Assembly (NCBI GenBank): GCA_044224515.1
Contig: JBGAKH010000012.1
Coordinates: forward strand, 1-64,000
Direction: 5' to 3'
DNA length: 64,000 nucleotides
Origin: JBBATK01 sp044224515
GTDB taxonomy: Bacteria; Bacteroidota; Ignavibacteria; Kapaibacteriales; NICIL-2
Positions within the stretch are counted from its first letter, which is position 1. Each line of letters starts with the position of its first letter. The notes below the pieces were generated by a model. The model made no database searches. It was given only the letters and a program-made list of their open reading frames with translations, and had not been told where the DNA came from. Below, one piece after another: positions 46,884 to 56,264 of this stretch. A program made the position numbers and the translations under genes.

Positions 46884-48125
46884 ATGACGCGCCTTTTGCA
46901 TAGCATCCTAGACTCTCGTTTGCGCATCGTTGTACTCGTTGCACTCGTGTTACGATTTTCCCTGTGGCTTTTCATGACAGACCACAGCTCGCTGCGGGCT
47001 ATGGAATATGGTGTCATCGCGGATAACATCATCCACGACAAAGGCTATGGCTATTTCTGGAAAGACTCATCACGGCTTCGTAGCGATGTGCCTCCGTCAA
47101 GCGTCATGCCTCAGCCTTCAGCCTACATGATGCCCGGCTATACTTGCTTCATTGCAACGCTCCTAACCATTGAATCACCGCTACTGCGTTCACTTCTCTT
47201 GGTTCTGCTACAGACTAGTGCGAGCTTGATAAGTATTGTGCTAGCGTGGCACTGGCTCCGGCGACTCCACAGTGAGCGTCTGGCTCTCATCGTATGTTGG
47301 TGCATCGCTGTCCTGCCCGAGTTTGTCTACGCATCGACTTTAGCTGCTTCCGTCAACTTCGTCCAGGTGCTTTCTTTGGCTTTGTGCTCGGTTGGTAGCT
47401 GGTACCGTCAGGCGCGAACGCAACGTTTCCTCCTCATGCTGTGCAGCGCAGCGTTGCTAAGCATACGCGCGGAAGCAGCGTTGTTTCTCCTAGCTTTGTC
47501 CGTCGCGTACTTGATGCACGCATCGACGCGAGAGCGAAGTCTGTGGATCGCCTGCGGATGTTTGGTGGTGCTTGTCCCGTGGACAGTGCGCAACGCTATT
47601 GTCTTTGATGCATTTGTCCCGCTCACGACGAGCGGAGGTTTGAACTTCTATCGCGGACACAATCCCTATGCGCTCGGCACGTGGTCCGATGCACGCATTG
47701 ATGACGCTGTTCAGCAGCTACCCTTTGACCGACAAATCGAATTGCGACTCGACTCACTATACAAGGCAGAAGCTATGCAGGCAATCAGCGGCAGAGCTAG
47801 TCAGGAGCTCGAAGGCACTGTTCTAAAGCTTGTACAGCTTTACGTGTATGACAGCAATGATGCCAGGTCCGGAAATGCTCTGTATTGGATACCGAGTGTT
47901 CTCATTGGCGTCAGTGCTTTGATTGGACTTTTCTTTATCCGCGGGCTGCGCCCGCGCTTCGGCAGAGAAACGCTCTTGTATATAGCCGTGAGCAGTCTGA
48001 CGACAATGATGTTCTTTTGTCTGCCGCGTTATCAGAGCATGCTGCGCATTATGCTGCTACCCTACGCTGCGGCACTTTGGCTACTGCCGCTCGATGCACG
48101 AAGGCGCAGAAAATCAACACCGTAG
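46884..48125 (+). CDS. Polytopic membrane glycosyltransferase-like protein (GT39/ArnT-like)
   Basis: A 413-residue protein with roughly nine or ten hydrophobic segments. The early loop after the first helix (SLRAMEYGVIADNIIHDKGYGYFWKD...YMMPGYTCFIATLL) is the typical acidic, substrate-facing loop of polyprenyl-phosphate-sugar-dependent glycosyltransferases (GT39/PMT_2 type). A later IRAEAALFLLAL and VPWTVRNAIVFDAFVPLTTSGGLNFYRGHNPYA fit as well. It would transfer a sugar from a lipid carrier on the periplasmic side. The acceptor is unknown. A GC palindrome (47940-47956) sits inside the frame and encodes RGLRPRFG. It follows the PhoD gene by 6 bp. Confidence 0.85.
   Translation: MTRLLHSILDSRLRIVVLVALVLRFSLWLFMTDHSSLRAMEYGVIADNIIHDKGYGYFWKDSSRLRSDVPPSSVMPQPSAYMMPGYTCFIATLLTIESPLLRSLLLVLLQTSASLISIVLAWHWLRRLHSERLALIVCWCIAVLPEFVYASTLAASVNFVQVLSLALCSVGSWYRQARTQRFLLMLCSAALLSIRAEAALFLLALSVAYLMHASTRERSLWIACGCLVVLVPWTVRNAIVFDAFVPLTTSGGLNFYRGHNPYALGTWSDARIDDAVQQLPFDRQIELRLDSLYKAEAMQAISGRASQELEGTVLKLVQLYVYDSNDARSGNALYWIPSVLIGVSALIGLFFIRGLRPRFGRETLLYIAVSSLTTMMFFCLPRYQSMLRIMLLPYAAALWLLPLDARRRRKSTP
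47940..47956. repeat. GC palindrome inside the glycosyltransferase gene
   Basis: CGCGGGC-TGC-GCCCGCG, with perfect 7-bp arms, coding for part of RGLRPRFG in a loop between membrane segments. The preceding GGACTTTTCTTTATC recalls the GTGACTTTTAT flank of the intergenic palindromes at 7017 and 27930. Confidence 0.4.
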
Positions 48126-48222
48126 TTCTTGTATCCGGTACAGACACATAATGGGGAAGCGTCGCGGATACCGGAGCATCGAGTATCCTTGCACTCGGAG
48201 CCTAAAATCGGACGTGACTCGA

Positions 48223-50361
48223 CTAGTATGCTACGAGCCGCATTGAAGACTGTGTGCTCAGACTTTCTTCAGCTGCCAAGGTAGCGGCAGTCACGGCTCG
48301 GATGACGTCGTATGAGATTGGCATGGCGCTACCATTTCGAATGGCATCCATAGTTGCTTTGACTTCTTCATTGTGACCTTTGCTGCCGTCGAAGCTCTTC
48401 ACGCTCTTCTTTTTTCCGCTATACAATTCAAGACTCTTGAAGTTGTTCATGATCGCGGAGCGTTGCTCGCAATGCGCCTCACAGTACTCCTTTGCTAAAG
48501 CCCCATCGCCTGATGCTGTATAGATCACGGTGCCTATCGATCCGTCGCTAAAGTGGATGACGATGCTGACGTTATCGTGATTCACGCCTTGAGTGTTAGA
48601 CGACACAGTCGAAGCGGCATACACGGTGGTTGGCAGAGCATCGCTAAGAAAAGCCATGCAGTCGATGAAGTGACAGGCTTCTCCAATGATTCTTCCACCT
48701 TGATCTGTAGCCTGAATCCAGTGTGTTTTGGGTATGAACCCGGCATTCACGCGGTACACCATATTCAGTGGATCCTTCCGTTGCGCAAAGAACTTCTTCA
48801 TCGCGACGAAGGAGGCAGAGAAGCGTCGATTGAAACCAACCATAACACGTCCACCCGTCGACTCCACAAGCTCATCGATACTGATAAGCTCCTCGGTAGT
48901 AATGCACAGTGGCTTTTCTACAAAAACTGCTTTTCCTGCACGAAGTGCAGATTGGACATAGTGCGCATGCGAACTATGCGGAGAAGCACAGACAACCAAG
49001 TTTACATCAGGATGAGCAACAAGCTCAGCACCATTCGTCGAAGCCAGGGCAAAACCATATCTCTTCGCAACGGAGTGCGCGTTCGCCGGAGTAGATGTCG
49101 AAACGGCGATAAGCTTTGCTCCACCGGAGACTAAGGGAGGCAGCAGCATCGACTGAGCGAAGCTACCGGCACCAATGAGTCCGACATTCACGGAATCTTT
49201 CGCAACTGCAGCACGTTGCACACTACGCGACGAACCCTGGTTGCGCTCCGGATAGTGCAATACGATACCCAGACTTGGAGATGAATCCTTGCCTGTTACG
49301 AGATCGTACGCTTTGTGCGAGTCGCGAATGTCAAAGTGATGCGAGGTCAATGACTGAGCGTTGATACTCTTACGGTCGATGCAGTCCAAAAAAGCCTGCA
49401 TGTTCCGATTCTCCGTCCACCGCACATATGCGGCAGGATAGTCAACGCCTCCCTCTTCGTACAGCGGGTCATACCGTCCGGGTCCATAACTACAGGAAAT
49501 GCGTATGTCAATTTCCTTTTCGTAGAAAGGCGATCGCTGAATGTCCATACCCGTTACACCAACGATGACCAACTTCCCTTTCTTACGCAACATTTTCATG
49601 GACAGTTGTACGGGTTCGTTCGAGTTCGTACTGGCCGTAATGATTACAGCATCCACACCTAGCCCACGTGTAAGCGCTTGAATGGTGGGAAGCGCATCTG
49701 CGTTGCTTGCCAAGGTTGCATCTGCGCCGTTGGTTCGAGCACGCTCGAACAGTGCTTCATTGATGTCCATGCCAATTACATGACATCCTGAAGCTTTGAG
49801 TAACTGCACGGTGATTTGTCCAAGCAAACCCAAGCCAATCACTGCTACAGATTCTCCCAAACGTAGGTCAGCTTGGCGCACCCCTTGAAGAGCAATCGCA
49901 CCTACGGTAGTGTAGGCAGCATCGTCAAAACCTACATTGTCGGGTATGCGACAGACCAGATTCTTTGGAACGGAGATATACTCGGCATGGTGAGCGAACT
50001 GAGCGCCCGCGCAGGCAACACGATCCCCCACGGCAAACTCATCGCAGCGAGATTCGACAACGACGCCAGCAGCACTATAGCCGAGTGTTTTATAGGAGTC
50101 TAAGCGGTTAAGTACTTTGTTGACGGTTGTCATCAAGCCGTCTTTTTTTACCATCTCGAAGACCTGCTTTACTTGATCAGGTTGTTTTCGAGCGCGATCG
50201 AGAAGTGATGATTGTGCCGAGCTGACAGAACTACGCTCAGTGCCGGCCGAAATGAGAGAGGCCACTGTGCGGACAAGGACCCCGCCGGGACGACATCCCG
50301 GTGCCGGGATTTCCTCGATGATCAATTCGCCTGTTTTAAGATGCTGAAGAACCTGGAGCAT
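48223..50361 (-). CDS. Two-domain oxidoreductase: zinc-type alcohol dehydrogenase fused to Gfo/Idh/MocA
   Basis: A 712-residue fusion. The first half (about 1-370) is a medium-chain dehydrogenase: LISAGTERSSV, the GYSAAGVVVE strand, GDRVACAGAQFAHHAEY, and the Rossmann site VAVIGLGLLGQITVQLL. The second half (from about 388) is a Gfo/Idh/MocA NAD(P)-dependent oxidoreductase: VNVGLIGAGSFAQSMLLPPL, then VFVEKPLCITTEEL with the catalytic Glu-Lys-Pro, and GRIIGEACHFIDCMAFL. Such bi-domain enzymes are common near cell-surface polysaccharide genes. The convergent GT-like gene is the only glycan gene nearby. The substrate is unknown. Confidence 0.92.
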   Translation of the reverse strand: MLQVLQHLKTGELIIEEIPAPGCRPGGVLVRTVASLISAGTERSSVSSAQSSLLDRARKQPDQVKQVFEMVKKDGLMTTVNKVLNRLDSYKTLGYSAAGVVVESRCDEFAVGDRVACAGAQFAHHAEYISVPKNLVCRIPDNVGFDDAAYTTVGAIALQGVRQADLRLGESVAVIGLGLLGQITVQLLKASGCHVIGMDINEALFERARTNGADATLASNADALPTIQALTRGLGVDAVIITASTNSNEPVQLSMKMLRKKGKLVIVGVTGMDIQRSPFYEKEIDIRISCSYGPGRYDPLYEEGGVDYPAAYVRWTENRNMQAFLDCIDRKSINAQSLTSHHFDIRDSHKAYDLVTGKDSSPSLGIVLHYPERNQGSSRSVQRAAVAKDSVNVGLIGAGSFAQSMLLPPLVSGGAKLIAVSTSTPANAHSVAKRYGFALASTNGAELVAHPDVNLVVCASPHSSHAHYVQSALRAGKAVFVEKPLCITTEELISIDELVESTGGRVMVGFNRRFSASFVAMKKFFAQRKDPLNMVYRVNAGFIPKTHWIQATDQGGRIIGEACHFIDCMAFLSDALPTTVYAASTVSSNTQGVNHDNVSIVIHFSDGSIGTVIYTASGDGALAKEYCEAHCEQRSAIMNNFKSLELYSGKKKSVKSFDGSKGHNEEVKATMDAIRNGSAMPISYDVIRAVTAATLAAEESLSTQSSMRLVAY

Positions 50362-50524
50362 AGCTGCCGTTCGTTGTGGACATGGTACGAAGCGGCAAAT
50401 TACGATGGAAAGGGCAAAGCCTTAACAGTGACTGCTAAGGCTGAATGAGATTTAAAAGAAACCTGAGACCTTGCATACTGAGGGAAAGCTGAAATTGAGG
50501 TGCACACAAGGTTGACCGTGTTTC

Positions 50525-50884
50525 TTACGCAAAAACCGGCGCACTTCTTAGCTCACTTACCTCTATGGTGAGACCTTCTATGTAATCTAGTGCTGGATTC
50601 TTGCTTGCTATACCAAGTGCCGCGTTCATGTCCGGAGCGTTAATGATATAGTAGCTCCGGATAAGCGGTGTTTCGGGGTCAATCTGCTTTAGACTCCATC
50701 CATGCTCAGCTCGCGCTACGATGAGACCGTAGGGCTCCGTTGTTTGCGAGCTAACAAAATATCCTTCACGTCGAAGAAAGTCGCCGTACTCCCGACAGCG
50801 CTCGACAAAGTGCTTGTCGTTATTCATGGAATCGGGAGCTAACTGGGGTCCGACTTTTCGCACACACAACAAAAACTGCTTCAT
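50525..50884 (-). CDS. YCII-related domain protein
   Basis: A 119-residue small protein of the YCII (DGPF-type) family. MKQFLLCVRKVGPQLAPDSMNN and the central FLRREGYFVSSQTTEPYGLIVAR strand-helix pattern fit the dimeric ferredoxin-like fold. ETPLIRSYYIINAPDMNAALGIASKNPAL is the conserved second half. Family members are often linked to ECF sigma factors, and none is seen here. Function is unknown. It stands upstream of the two-domain oxidoreductase gene on the same strand, 163 bp apart. Confidence 0.8.
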   Translation of the reverse strand: MKQFLLCVRKVGPQLAPDSMNNDKHFVERCREYGDFLRREGYFVSSQTTEPYGLIVARAEHGWSLKQIDPETPLIRSYYIINAPDMNAALGIASKNPALDYIEGLTIEVSELRSAPVFA

Positions 50885-51777
50885 GAGGCTCCTACCTTAA
50901 GACTTTTCAAACCGTCGCAGCTACACATCGCATGTTCGTAATGTGCAGTGCGTATCACATGCACCGCGTATGTGGGAATACGCTCCGTGCCATGACGCCA
51001 TGCGAATGAGAAGCGCGTCGGACCCCGCACTACTCACATACAGCATTCACTTTTCTACCTGAAATTTTCGTAACGAGTGCCTGAAGTGTGTGGAGAGCAT
51101 CTCGCTACAATTTCGTTCTCGGCTGTTTCCTAGCTATACTATAATAGTGATTTCTGTTTTGAAAATGAGAAATTAATTAACGCAGACAAAAAGACCTCTT
51201 TAGACTAAAGCAGTTAAAGAGTTTCAAGTCTTGTTTGTAACTATTTCAGCTATACACAAAGTACTACAATGCACATTATCATGATCCGGGATCAGCAACA
51301 CAGTGTCCGATGCGACTTGGTCCCTATGTCTAATGCTATAAACTGGTATCGGTCTCGTCGGCAGCAGAACTGATTCTCGGGCCATTTGCTTTGCTAGCTC
51401 AACCACGCAACCTGCGAGTGTTAGCGACAACAAATGATTGGCGTCGCCAAACTATGTTCTATCTCCTCTTCTGACTTTTAATCCTTTTGCTGAATTAGTT
51501 CAGATATATGGAGTGATTACTCGACAAAATAGTTACAGAAAAACTTCATGAAAACACACAAAAAACACTCATTGACAAGAGAAAGTCTTGTCCCGGAATC
51601 AGTCCCAGAGATCGGAGTTAAATGCGCAGGATGAATTTGATCCTAATAAAACACAGGTTGAACGTTGGGAGTTGCCTTACTCTCCACTCATCGAAGCCGG
51701 TTGCGAAAACATTGCGGAGTCTGCATACTTCGGTGTTATAAGACACGCTGACATCAGCCTGCCCGAAGGGCAGGCAT
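50885..51777. other. Long AT-rich intergenic region downstream of rpoC
   Basis: About 890 bp without a confident gene. A TATAAT box lies at 51140-51145 in TATACTATAATAG, but I see no matching -35. The segment around 51480-51560 is AT-rich, unlike its neighbours. A tiny ORF at about 51548-51634 (roughly 28 codons) has a sequence resembling Bacteroidota natural-product leader peptides (see findings). The 63-codon frame ending at 51779 needs a TTG start and runs through a hairpin, so I do not accept it. A hairpin GCCTGCCC-GAA-GGGCAGGC is at 51757-51775. Confidence 0.4.
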
Positions 51778-51809
51778 AAAAAAAGCCGCCCTAAATAAAG
51801 GACGGCTTT
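51778..51809 (-). terminator. Terminator after rpoC
   Basis: On the minus strand, GCCGTCC-loop-GGGCGGC (51785-51806, one U-G pair) is followed by seven T (51778-51784). It lies 25 bp after the rpoC stop codon and closes the rpl-rpo operon. The U-G pair is C-A on the other strand, which fits minus-strand use. Confidence 0.9.
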
Positions 51810-51833
51810 CTTATACGAACACTGACTCAGCGA

Positions 51834-54800
51834 TCAAATGGTAGCTTTCTTAGCCGGACGTTTCAGTGGAATTATCGGTGCCGGCTCTTCGCTGGTGATT
51901 TCAGGAAGAATGGCATCGTGTCCAAAGATATTTCCAACCGAGCTCTTCACCAGCATGTCTTGATAACGACGCAAACCGGTACCCGCCGGGATGAGCTGGC
52001 CGAGAATAATATTCTCCTTCAAGCCGTGCATGTGGTCGATCTTGGCGGAAGCAGATGCATCGGAGAGAACGCGAGTGGTCTCTTGGAATGAAGCTGCCGA
52101 GAGCCACGATTCCGTTGTCAAGGATGCTTGAGTGATACCCAAGAGGAGTGGCTCGGCGATAGCAGGTTCAGCCTTGCGAGCCTTTGCTGCTTTCTTATCC
52201 TTCTTTGCCAACTCATCTGTGACTTCCTTGAGTTTCTTACGAGTGACAACTTCGCCCAGCTTGAACTTTGAGTCACCCTTATCGGTAATGACAACACAGC
52301 TCTTCAGGTGTTCGTTTTCATCGTTGAACAGAATACGATCCACTTGGTCATTCTCGAGGTAGCGGCTGTCACCACCGTCGGTAATGCGCACTTTTTGCAG
52401 CATCTGGCGCACGATAATTTCAATGTGCTTGTCATTGATCTTCACACCCTGCATACGGTACACTTCCTGAATTTCATTTGTCAGGTAGCTTTGTACTGCT
52501 GCATTACCTTTAATTGCCAAGATGTCGTGCGGGTTAATAGCACCTTCCGTTAAACGCTCGCCGGCACGTACAAGATCACCGTCTTGCACAAGTATGTAAC
52601 GACCTGATGGTGCCGAATATTCTTTACGCGTTTGTCCGTCAAGTGAAGTAACGTAGATAGTAATAGCACCACGTTTCGGTTTCGGATCCTTTGATATGAT
52701 ACCGTCGATTTCGGCAATTACGGCGGGGTTCTGCGGTGAGCGAGCTTCGAACAACTCGGTAACACGCGGAAGACCACCTGTGATGTCACGAGTACGACCC
52801 AAGTCACGAGGCATTTTTACGAGCTTACCACCGACGCCGAGAAGTTCGTTCTCGTCGACAATAATCTGAGCGCGTGAAGGAATGCTGTACGTTGCAAGTA
52901 CCGTTCCGTCATCACCGACAACTTCAATAGCCGGGAATTTGGTCTTGTCGCGGGAATCGATAACCATCTTTGCGATGTGACCTGTTTGCTCGTCATTCTC
53001 TTCGCGATAGGTAACGTTTAGGACAAGATCCTTGTAACGAACACGACCTGCACGCTCAGTAATAATAACAGCGTTATAGGGGTCCCACTCATACAACAGA
53101 TCTCCCTTGTGGATTTCCTTACCGTCGTGAACCTTAAGCACAGCACCGTAGGTTACGTCGTAGCGGGTGATCACACGTGTTGAATCACGCTCAATAATGT
53201 TGATCACACCGGAACGGCTTACTACCACTTCAACATCGTTCTCATCGTCGTCAATGAAGCGAACCGTGCGAATGTTTTCGAAGTTGATCAAACCATCTGC
53301 CTTGGATTGCACGGTCGACTGCGAAGCAACGAGAGATGCAGTACCACCGGTGTGGAAGGTACGAAGCGTAAGCTGTGTACCGGGCTCACCGATAGACTGA
53401 GAAGCAATAGTACCAACAGCTTCACCGGTGTCGACAATCTGGCCTGAGGCAAGATTACGTCCGTAGCACTTAGCACAAACACCGTGACGGGCTTCACACG
53501 TAAGCACCGAGCGAATCGTAACCTCTTCGATCGAAGCTGTCTCAATTGCTGCAGCCTTTGCTTCATCGATCAACTCACCCTTGCGAACGATGACGTTCTT
53601 TTGGTTTTCCGGATCGACGACATCATTCAAGGCAACGCGACCGAGTATACGTTCTGCCAAAGGCTCTTTCACTTCCTCGCCATCCTTCAATGCACGTGTC
53701 GGCACACCACGAATGGTACCGCAGTCAGGCATGGTAACGATCATGTCTTGAGCCACATCGTGCAAACGACGTGTCAAGTATCCTGCGTCAGCTGTTTTCA
53801 ACGCTGTATCCGCAAGACCCTTACGAGCACCGTGGGTTGAAATGAAGTACTCAAGAATGGAGAGACCTTCACGGAAGTTCGAAATAATCGGCGTTTCGAT
53901 CAACTCGCCCGTTGAACCGGTAATGGACTTCTGCGGTTTCGCCATAAGACCACGCATACCGGCAACCTGACGAATCTGCTCTTTTGAACCCCGCGCCTGT
54001 GAATCCAACATCATCCAGAACACGTTAAATCCGTCTTTGGCCTTCTGCAACTCATTGTAGAGGCGATCAGCCACTTGATTCGTTGCTGTTGACCAGGTAT
54101 CGATGATCTTGTTGTAACGCTCACCGTTGGAGATAATACCGTTCTCATAGTAGGAACGAATACGATCCACTTCCTTTTGAGCCTTGCCTACAATCTCGTC
54201 CTTGATCTGGGGAACCACGAGGTCATGGATCGACACAGACAAACCACCACGCATAGCGTAGCTGAATCCCATGTCCTTCAAGTTGTCAAGGAACTCAACT
54301 GTCTTTGCCAAACCTACAGAGCGGAAACAATGTCCGATGATTTGCTTCAAGCGCTTCTTGGCCAACAACTCATTCAAGAAGCCGATTTCCTTGGGCACGA
54401 TTTGGTTGAAGATGATACGTCCGGTTGATGTCTCGATCATACTGCCATTGATACGCACTTTGATTTTAGCGTGCAGATCAAGCTTGCCATTATTGTGGGC
54501 GATCAATACTTCGCTCGCTGAGGAGAAGACTTTGCCTTCGCCAAGAGCGCTCGGACGAATCTTGGTCAAATAATATGCACCCAAGACCATGTCTTGAGAA
54601 GGTACCGCTACCGGCTCACCATTCTGGGTGTGCACGATATTGTGCGGCGCGAGCATGAGCAACAATGCCTCAAGCTGAGCTTCGTGACTAAGAGGAACGT
54701 GAACAGCCATCTGGTCACCGTCAAAGTCCGCGTTAAACGCCGTTGTTACCAGAGGGTGCAGCTGAATAGCCTTACCTTCAATCAAGCGAGGCTGGAAGGC

Positions 54801-56132
54801 CTGAATACCCAAGCGGTGCAGTGTAGGAGCACGGTTGAGAAGGATTGGGTGACCGTCGATCACCTTTTCCAAAATGTCCCACACTTCGTTGGTTTTGCGT
54901 TCAACCATCTTCTTGGCGCTCTTCACTGTCTTCACGTGTCCGCGCTCAATGAGCTTGCGAATAATGAAGGGCTTAAAGAGCTCAACAGCCATGTCCTTCG
55001 GCAGACCGCAATCGCTGATGCGCAATTCCGGACCAACCACAATAACGGAACGACCCGAGTAGTCTACGCGCTTACCAAGCAAATTCTGACGGAAGCGACC
55101 GGTCTTTCCTTTGAGGGTGTCGGAGAGTGACTTCAAAGCACGTTGTGACTCCGAACGCACGGCGCGACGTGAGTTGTCGAACAAGGCGTCGACAGCTTCC
55201 TGAAGCATACGCTTTTCGTTGCGCAAAATCACTTCCGGTGCTTTGATGTCGATGAGGCGCTTGAGACGATTGTTACGGATGATCACGCGACGATACAAGT
55301 CATTCAAGTCAGATGTCGCGAAACGTCCGCCTTCCAAAGGCACGAGAGGACGCAAATCCGGCGGGATAACCGGGATGACGTCGAGCACCATCCACTCAGA
55401 CTTATTCGGGCTGCGTCCATCGTTGGGTGAGCGGAACATGTCAAGAATACGCAGACGCTTGAGCAAATCAGCTTTACGCTGTTGCGATGTTTCATCGGCG
55501 AGCAATTGCTTCAGGCGCGGATACTCTTCATCTGCATCGGTTCGACGCAACAATTCCTTCACAGCTTCACCACCGATGAGAGCAATGAACTTGTTTGGAT
55601 CCTCGTCATCGAGTTCGCGCTCTGCCTTCGGCAGAGACGCTAGCACATCCAAGTATTGTTCTTCTGTCAACAAATCTTTGAATTGCAGACCCGTTGAGCC
55701 CGGTTGAATAACCACGTATGATTCATAATACACGATACGTTCTGCGTCCTTGGTAGGAATACCAATCACACCACCGATTTTACTCGGCAGGGAACGCAAG
55801 AACCAAATGTGTACAACCGGAACCGCCAGCATGATATGTCCCATGCGTTCGCGGCGAACCGATTTCTGCGTGACTTCCACTCCGCAGCGGTCGCACACAA
55901 TTCCTTTGTAACGAATTCTCTTATACTTGCCGCAGGCGCATTCCCAATCGCGGATCGGACCAAAGATCTTTTCACAGAAAAGACCGTCTTTCTCCGGACG
56001 GAAGGAACGATAGTTAATCGTTTCCGGCTTCGTGACTTCACCATGTGAACGATTCAGGATATCGTCTGGTGACGAAATGCGAACCTGAATCTGACGAAAT
56101 CCACGGCGCGGTATGCTTAAAGATTGCATCAT
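51834..56132 (-). CDS. rpoC: RNA polymerase subunit beta-prime
   Basis: A 1432-residue catalytic subunit. The N-terminal zinc ribbon (CACGKYKRIRYKGIVCDRCGVEV) is at about residues 65-87. The absolutely conserved NADFDGDQMAVH holds the three active-site aspartates. The rudder/lid and bridge-helix segments are in place. A second zinc site (CEARHGVCAKCYGRNLASG) lies in the C-terminal third, followed by GEAVGTIASQSIGEPGTQLTLRTFHTGG. The length is usual for this phylum group. It begins 132 bp after the rpoB stop and ends before a terminator. Confidence 0.99.
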   Translation of the reverse strand: MMQSLSIPRRGFRQIQVRISSPDDILNRSHGEVTKPETINYRSFRPEKDGLFCEKIFGPIRDWECACGKYKRIRYKGIVCDRCGVEVTQKSVRRERMGHIMLAVPVVHIWFLRSLPSKIGGVIGIPTKDAERIVYYESYVVIQPGSTGLQFKDLLTEEQYLDVLASLPKAERELDDEDPNKFIALIGGEAVKELLRRTDADEEYPRLKQLLADETSQQRKADLLKRLRILDMFRSPNDGRSPNKSEWMVLDVIPVIPPDLRPLVPLEGGRFATSDLNDLYRRVIIRNNRLKRLIDIKAPEVILRNEKRMLQEAVDALFDNSRRAVRSESQRALKSLSDTLKGKTGRFRQNLLGKRVDYSGRSVIVVGPELRISDCGLPKDMAVELFKPFIIRKLIERGHVKTVKSAKKMVERKTNEVWDILEKVIDGHPILLNRAPTLHRLGIQAFQPRLIEGKAIQLHPLVTTAFNADFDGDQMAVHVPLSHEAQLEALLLMLAPHNIVHTQNGEPVAVPSQDMVLGAYYLTKIRPSALGEGKVFSSASEVLIAHNNGKLDLHAKIKVRINGSMIETSTGRIIFNQIVPKEIGFLNELLAKKRLKQIIGHCFRSVGLAKTVEFLDNLKDMGFSYAMRGGLSVSIHDLVVPQIKDEIVGKAQKEVDRIRSYYENGIISNGERYNKIIDTWSTATNQVADRLYNELQKAKDGFNVFWMMLDSQARGSKEQIRQVAGMRGLMAKPQKSITGSTGELIETPIISNFREGLSILEYFISTHGARKGLADTALKTADAGYLTRRLHDVAQDMIVTMPDCGTIRGVPTRALKDGEEVKEPLAERILGRVALNDVVDPENQKNVIVRKGELIDEAKAAAIETASIEEVTIRSVLTCEARHGVCAKCYGRNLASGQIVDTGEAVGTIASQSIGEPGTQLTLRTFHTGGTASLVASQSTVQSKADGLINFENIRTVRFIDDDENDVEVVVSRSGVINIIERDSTRVITRYDVTYGAVLKVHDGKEIHKGDLLYEWDPYNAVIITERAGRVRYKDLVLNVTYREENDEQTGHIAKMVIDSRDKTKFPAIEVVGDDGTVLATYSIPSRAQIIVDENELLGVGGKLVKMPRDLGRTRDITGGLPRVTELFEARSPQNPAVIAEIDGIISKDPKPKRGAITIYVTSLDGQTRKEYSAPSGRYILVQDGDLVRAGERLTEGAINPHDILAIKGNAAVQSYLTNEIQEVYRMQGVKINDKHIEIIVRQMLQKVRITDGGDSRYLENDQVDRILFNDENEHLKSCVVITDKGDSKFKLGEVVTRKKLKEVTDELAKKDKKAAKARKAEPAIAEPLLLGITQASLTTESWLSAASFQETTRVLSDASASAKIDHMHGLKENIILGQLIPAGTGLRRYQDMLVKSSVGNIFGHDAILPEITSEEPAPIIPLKRPAKKATI

Positions 56133-56264
56133 AATGTTGTTTCTCCTGTTTGGGAGTCTGTTTGTATTTCAGTTTTGTAAACCCGTCGGTGGCTGAGGTC
56201 CTGCCTCTATCGACCTTCTGCCTTTAGGCTCAAGGTCGGGAATGCTTTACGCAGTGAAGCTGAC

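Noticed and set aside
51588..51779. 63-codon ORF before the rpoC terminator
   Set aside because: Needs a TTG start without a ribosome-binding site and its end is encoded by a hairpin; not convincing.
54594..55130. Long plus-strand ORFs opposite rpoC and rpoB
   Set aside because: Mirror frames of highly conserved polymerase genes; no independent features.
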